From assembly GCF_014145335.1 (NCBI RefSeq), contig NZ_JACIVI010000001.1, positions 372,001-436,000 of the forward strand: a stretch of DNA of 64,000 nucleotides, given 5' to 3'. This document shows positions 61,835 to 64,000 of the stretch, piece by piece (the first letter of the stretch is position 1; every line of letters starts with the position of its first letter). Below the pieces are notes generated by a model. It was not told where the DNA came from, searched no databases, and saw only the letters and a list, made by a program, of their open reading frames with translations. The translations under genes and the position numbers were made by a program. This stretch comes from Aquariibacter albus (GTDB taxonomy: Bacteria; Pseudomonadota; Gammaproteobacteria; Burkholderiales; Burkholderiaceae_C).

Positions 61835-64000
61835 GCGCCGCGCGGCGCGCCGCGCGTCCGCGGCGTCCGCCGGAGGCCACCCGCGGGCCGAGGTCCACCG
61901 CCCCCTGCATGGCCGGTCGGCGCGGCCGGGCCACCGCGGCCGCCGGGCGGCCGCCTGGGCCAGTCCGGCGACGGCCGCCCGGGCCGGCGGCCTGCGGCGC
62001 GGCGGGCGCGACCGTCGGGGCCCGGCGCGACAGCCAGGCGCAGACCAGGGCCGCCGCATAAGGCACGGCCTGCAGCGCCAGCACGCCCAGCCACATCAGC
62101 GATTCCACATGGTCGGCCGGCCGCACCCAGGCCACCGCCGCCAGCGCCAGCATCAGCGCGAGGAAGAGGCCGGCCTCCTCCCGCACGCCCACCGGCCCGC
62201 CACGACGCGCGGCCGCTCCGGCCGCGCTGCCCTTCTGCGTGACCTCGAACACCGCCGTGCGCTGGGTCAGGCCGGCGAACACGCCGCGCGCGATCGCATG
62301 CGAGAGGCTCAGCCCGGCCAGGGCCGCGCCGACGATGCCCGCCGGCCGGCAGGGCACCCGCTTCAGATAGAGCAGGGGGCCGATCAGCAGCCGCACCGAC
62401 ATCAGGCCGGTCAGCGGCCCGAGGAAGAGCATGGCCGGCAGGCTGAACCACTGCGGCGCGGCGATCAGGCCGATGGTCCAGAACAGGGTGGCGAAGCTCA
62501 GCACCAGGTGCATGGCATCGCCCAGCCAGGGCAGCCAGCCGGCCACGAAGTGGTAGCGCTGCGCCCGGCTGAGCGCGGCCTGCGGCTGGCCGGCGGCCGG
62601 CTTCAGGCCCAGCAGGCTGCGGGCATGGGCCTTGAGGATCTGCATCGCCCCCTGGGCCCAGCGCTGGCGCTGCTTCTTGAAGGCGACGAAGCCATCCGGC
62701 GTGAGGCCGCGGCCCATCACCTGGTCGACGTAGACCGCGCGCAGGCCGCGCTGCATCAGGCGCAGGCCGAGCTCGCTGTCCTCGCAGATGCACCACTCCG
62801 ACCAGCCGCCATCGCGCAGCGCGCTGGCGCGGATCATCGTCATCGTGCCGTGCTGGATGATCGCGTCGCGCTCGTTGCGGTGGTGCATGCCGATGCGGAA
62901 GAAGCCGTCGTACTCCCAGTTCATCGCACGCCGGAAGGCCTGGCCTTCCCAGTCGCGGTGGGCCTGCGGCGACTGCACGACGCCGACCTTGGCATCGTCA
63001 AAGTGCGCGACCAGATCCCGCAGCCAGTTCGGCTCGACCAGGTAGTCGGCATCGACCACGGCCACCACCTCGGCCGCCGGGTCGGTGTGCTGCAGCGCGA
63101 AGTTCAGCGCGCCGGCCTTGTAGCCCGGCCAGCTCGGCAGGTGGAAGAAGCGCACCGTCGGGCCTTCGGTCCCGCGGGCGGCGGCCAGGCGCTCGCAATG
63201 CGCCTGCACCGGCTGCCAGAGGGCCGGGTCGCGGGTGTTGTTGTCGATCACCAGCACCTCGAAGTTGCGCCAGTCCAGGCGCATCAGGCTGTCGAGGGTG
63301 GCGATGACCATGGCCGGCGGCTCGTTGCAGCAGGCCAGGTGGATGCTCACGCGCGGCTCGCGTGCGCCGCGCGGCAGCGGCCTGGGGCCGAAGCGGCGGC
63401 GCAGGTTGCCGTCCCAGAACAACTCGGCGAACTCGAAGAGCTGGGCCAGCAGCGTGACCGCCGTCAGCGCCAGCGCCGGGGCCAGCAGGGCCAGCACGAT
63501 CCAGTCGAGGTGTTCGAGATAGTGCTTCATCGGCAGCGTGGCCAGCAGCACGGTCAGCGTGACCACGCCCTGCGCCGTCACCGCGAAGCCGATGCGGGCC
63601 GCGAGCCGCAGCCGCGGCAGCAGGCTCAGGCTCAGCGCGATCAGCAGGAAACCGGCGAGGCTGGCCAGGCCGGCCTTGCCGCGCTCGTGCCGGTCCACGT
63701 TCAGCGGGCCGTCGAAGGAGAACTTGGGCTGCCGGTCGGCGTCGAGGATGCCCCAGTAGGCCCCGGCGCGACCTTCCGTCGCGCGTTTCCAGGGCTGGTC
63801 GATGGCCTCCATCAGGAAGTAGTCCAGGCCCAGGCCACGGCTCCTGGCCAGAAAGCCGCGCACGAAGGTGGCCTGATCGGCCGGGCTGGCACGGGCGCCG
63901 TCGACGCGGTCGCCGCCGCTCGGCCAGCCGACTTCGCCGATCACGATGGGCTTGCCGGGGAAGCGCCTGCGCAGTTCCTCAAGCCGGCTCATCGCATAGT
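61824..64000 (-). CDS. GH17-GT2 fusion, beta-glucan glycosyltransferase-like, N-terminus beyond the window
   Basis: The frame stays open to the right edge, so the protein begins outside the window; 725 C-terminal residues are seen. The first 110 match the end of a GH17 domain, with the nucleophile motif PIVIGEVGWPSGGDR. Two or more membrane helices follow, then a GT2 domain with RVSIHLACCNEPPAMV, the DADYLVEPNWL (DxD) site, EDSELGLRLM and the processive-type QRQRWAQGAMQ. Further helices and a low-complexity, Arg/Pro/Gly-rich tail end it. Such fusions make or remodel beta-1,3-glucans. An internal ATG at 63990-63992 is probably not the start. Confidence 0.85.
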   Translation of the reverse strand, partial: YAMSRLEELRRRFPGKPIVIGEVGWPSGGDRVDGARASPADQATFVRGFLARSRGLGLDYFLMEAIDQPWKRATEGRAGAYWGILDADRQPKFSFDGPLNVDRHERGKAGLASLAGFLLIALSLSLLPRLRLAARIGFAVTAQGVVTLTVLLATLPMKHYLEHLDWIVLALLAPALALTAVTLLAQLFEFAELFWDGNLRRRFGPRPLPRGAREPRVSIHLACCNEPPAMVIATLDSLMRLDWRNFEVLVIDNNTRDPALWQPVQAHCERLAAARGTEGPTVRFFHLPSWPGYKAGALNFALQHTDPAAEVVAVVDADYLVEPNWLRDLVAHFDDAKVGVVQSPQAHRDWEGQAFRRAMNWEYDGFFRIGMHHRNERDAIIQHGTMTMIRASALRDGGWSEWCICEDSELGLRLMQRGLRAVYVDQVMGRGLTPDGFVAFKKQRQRWAQGAMQILKAHARSLLGLKPAAGQPQAALSRAQRYHFVAGWLPWLGDAMHLVLSFATLFWTIGLIAAPQWFSLPAMLFLGPLTGLMSVRLLIGPLLYLKRVPCRPAGIVGAALAGLSLSHAIARGVFAGLTQRTAVFEVTQKGSAAGAAARRGGPVGVREEAGLFLALMLALAAVAWVRPADHVESLMWLGVLALQAVPYAAALVCAWLSRRAPTVAPAAPQAAGPGGRRRTGPGGRPAAAVARPRRPAMQGAVDLGPRVASGGRRGRAARRAALRP

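Overview
The window is chromosomal DNA from a GC-rich betaproteobacterium, most likely a Burkholderiales methylotroph related to the Rubrivivax/Leptothrix/Methylibium group. The evidence is the strong G/C bias at third codon positions, Bug-type substrate-binding and PEP-CTERM proteins, the mdh-gntR-sdhCDAB-sdhE-gltA block, an acnD/prpF methylcitrate operon, and a tetrahydromethanopterin (H4MPT) C1 cluster next to a PQQ alcohol dehydrogenase. I see no insertion sequence, prophage, CRISPR array, rRNA or tRNA. The gene content is core and metabolic rather than mobile.

Layout. 1-1150: start of rimM, rpsP and a TM2 membrane protein. 1169-8616: acyl-CoA (malonyl-CoA-type) synthetase, a TRIC-like membrane protein, DUF1841, a dipeptide-type binding protein, a c4-like dihaem cytochrome, and a MoxR/CoxE-like pair. 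8613-15064: tamA-tamB. 15065-18153: amiC, tsaE and queG. 18177-25580: AEC transporter, PEP-CTERM protein, Bug protein, xerD, ArsC-like protein, a small secreted protein, a class V aminotransferase behind a structured leader, and an NDH-2-like flavoprotein.

25673-39122 is the H4MPT block. One run of minus-strand genes (AcoR-like sigma-54 activator, archaeal-type flavoprotein, DHPS-like protein, DUF447, mfnB) is separated by plus-strand folB from a second run (RFAP synthase, mtdB, ATP-grasp, mch, mptN, CitG-like, fae). Fae, MtdB and Mch carry formaldehyde to formyl-H4MPT. Most of the other genes look like cofactor-synthesis genes. The formyltransferase/hydrolase complex is not in the window. 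Divergent from this block at 39492-41291 is a PQQ-dependent methanol/alcohol dehydrogenase with the Asp-x-Asp signature of lanthanide enzymes. A textbook sigma-54 promoter lies upstream of it, and a second good -24/-12 site lies between the activator gene and folB. Together these suggest a sigma-54 circuit linking alcohol sensing to C1 oxidation.

41545-59526 is central carbon metabolism: acnA, a secreted hypothetical, prpF, acnD, prpC, prpB, a CoA-ester lyase and mdh, all on the minus strand. Then come a GntR regulator and sdhCDAB-sdhE-gltA on the plus strand. An 18-bp perfect palindrome sits between mdh and gntR. 59688-64000 holds a TVP38-type membrane protein translationally coupled to an ATP-grasp enzyme, and the C-terminal part of a GH17-GT2 beta-glucan synthase-like protein cut by the window end.

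Several genes (DUF1841, queG, the AEC transporter, the ArsC-like gene) have a -10-like hexamer exactly six bases before the ATG, which suggests leaderless mRNAs. All calls come from reading the sequence; no database search was run.
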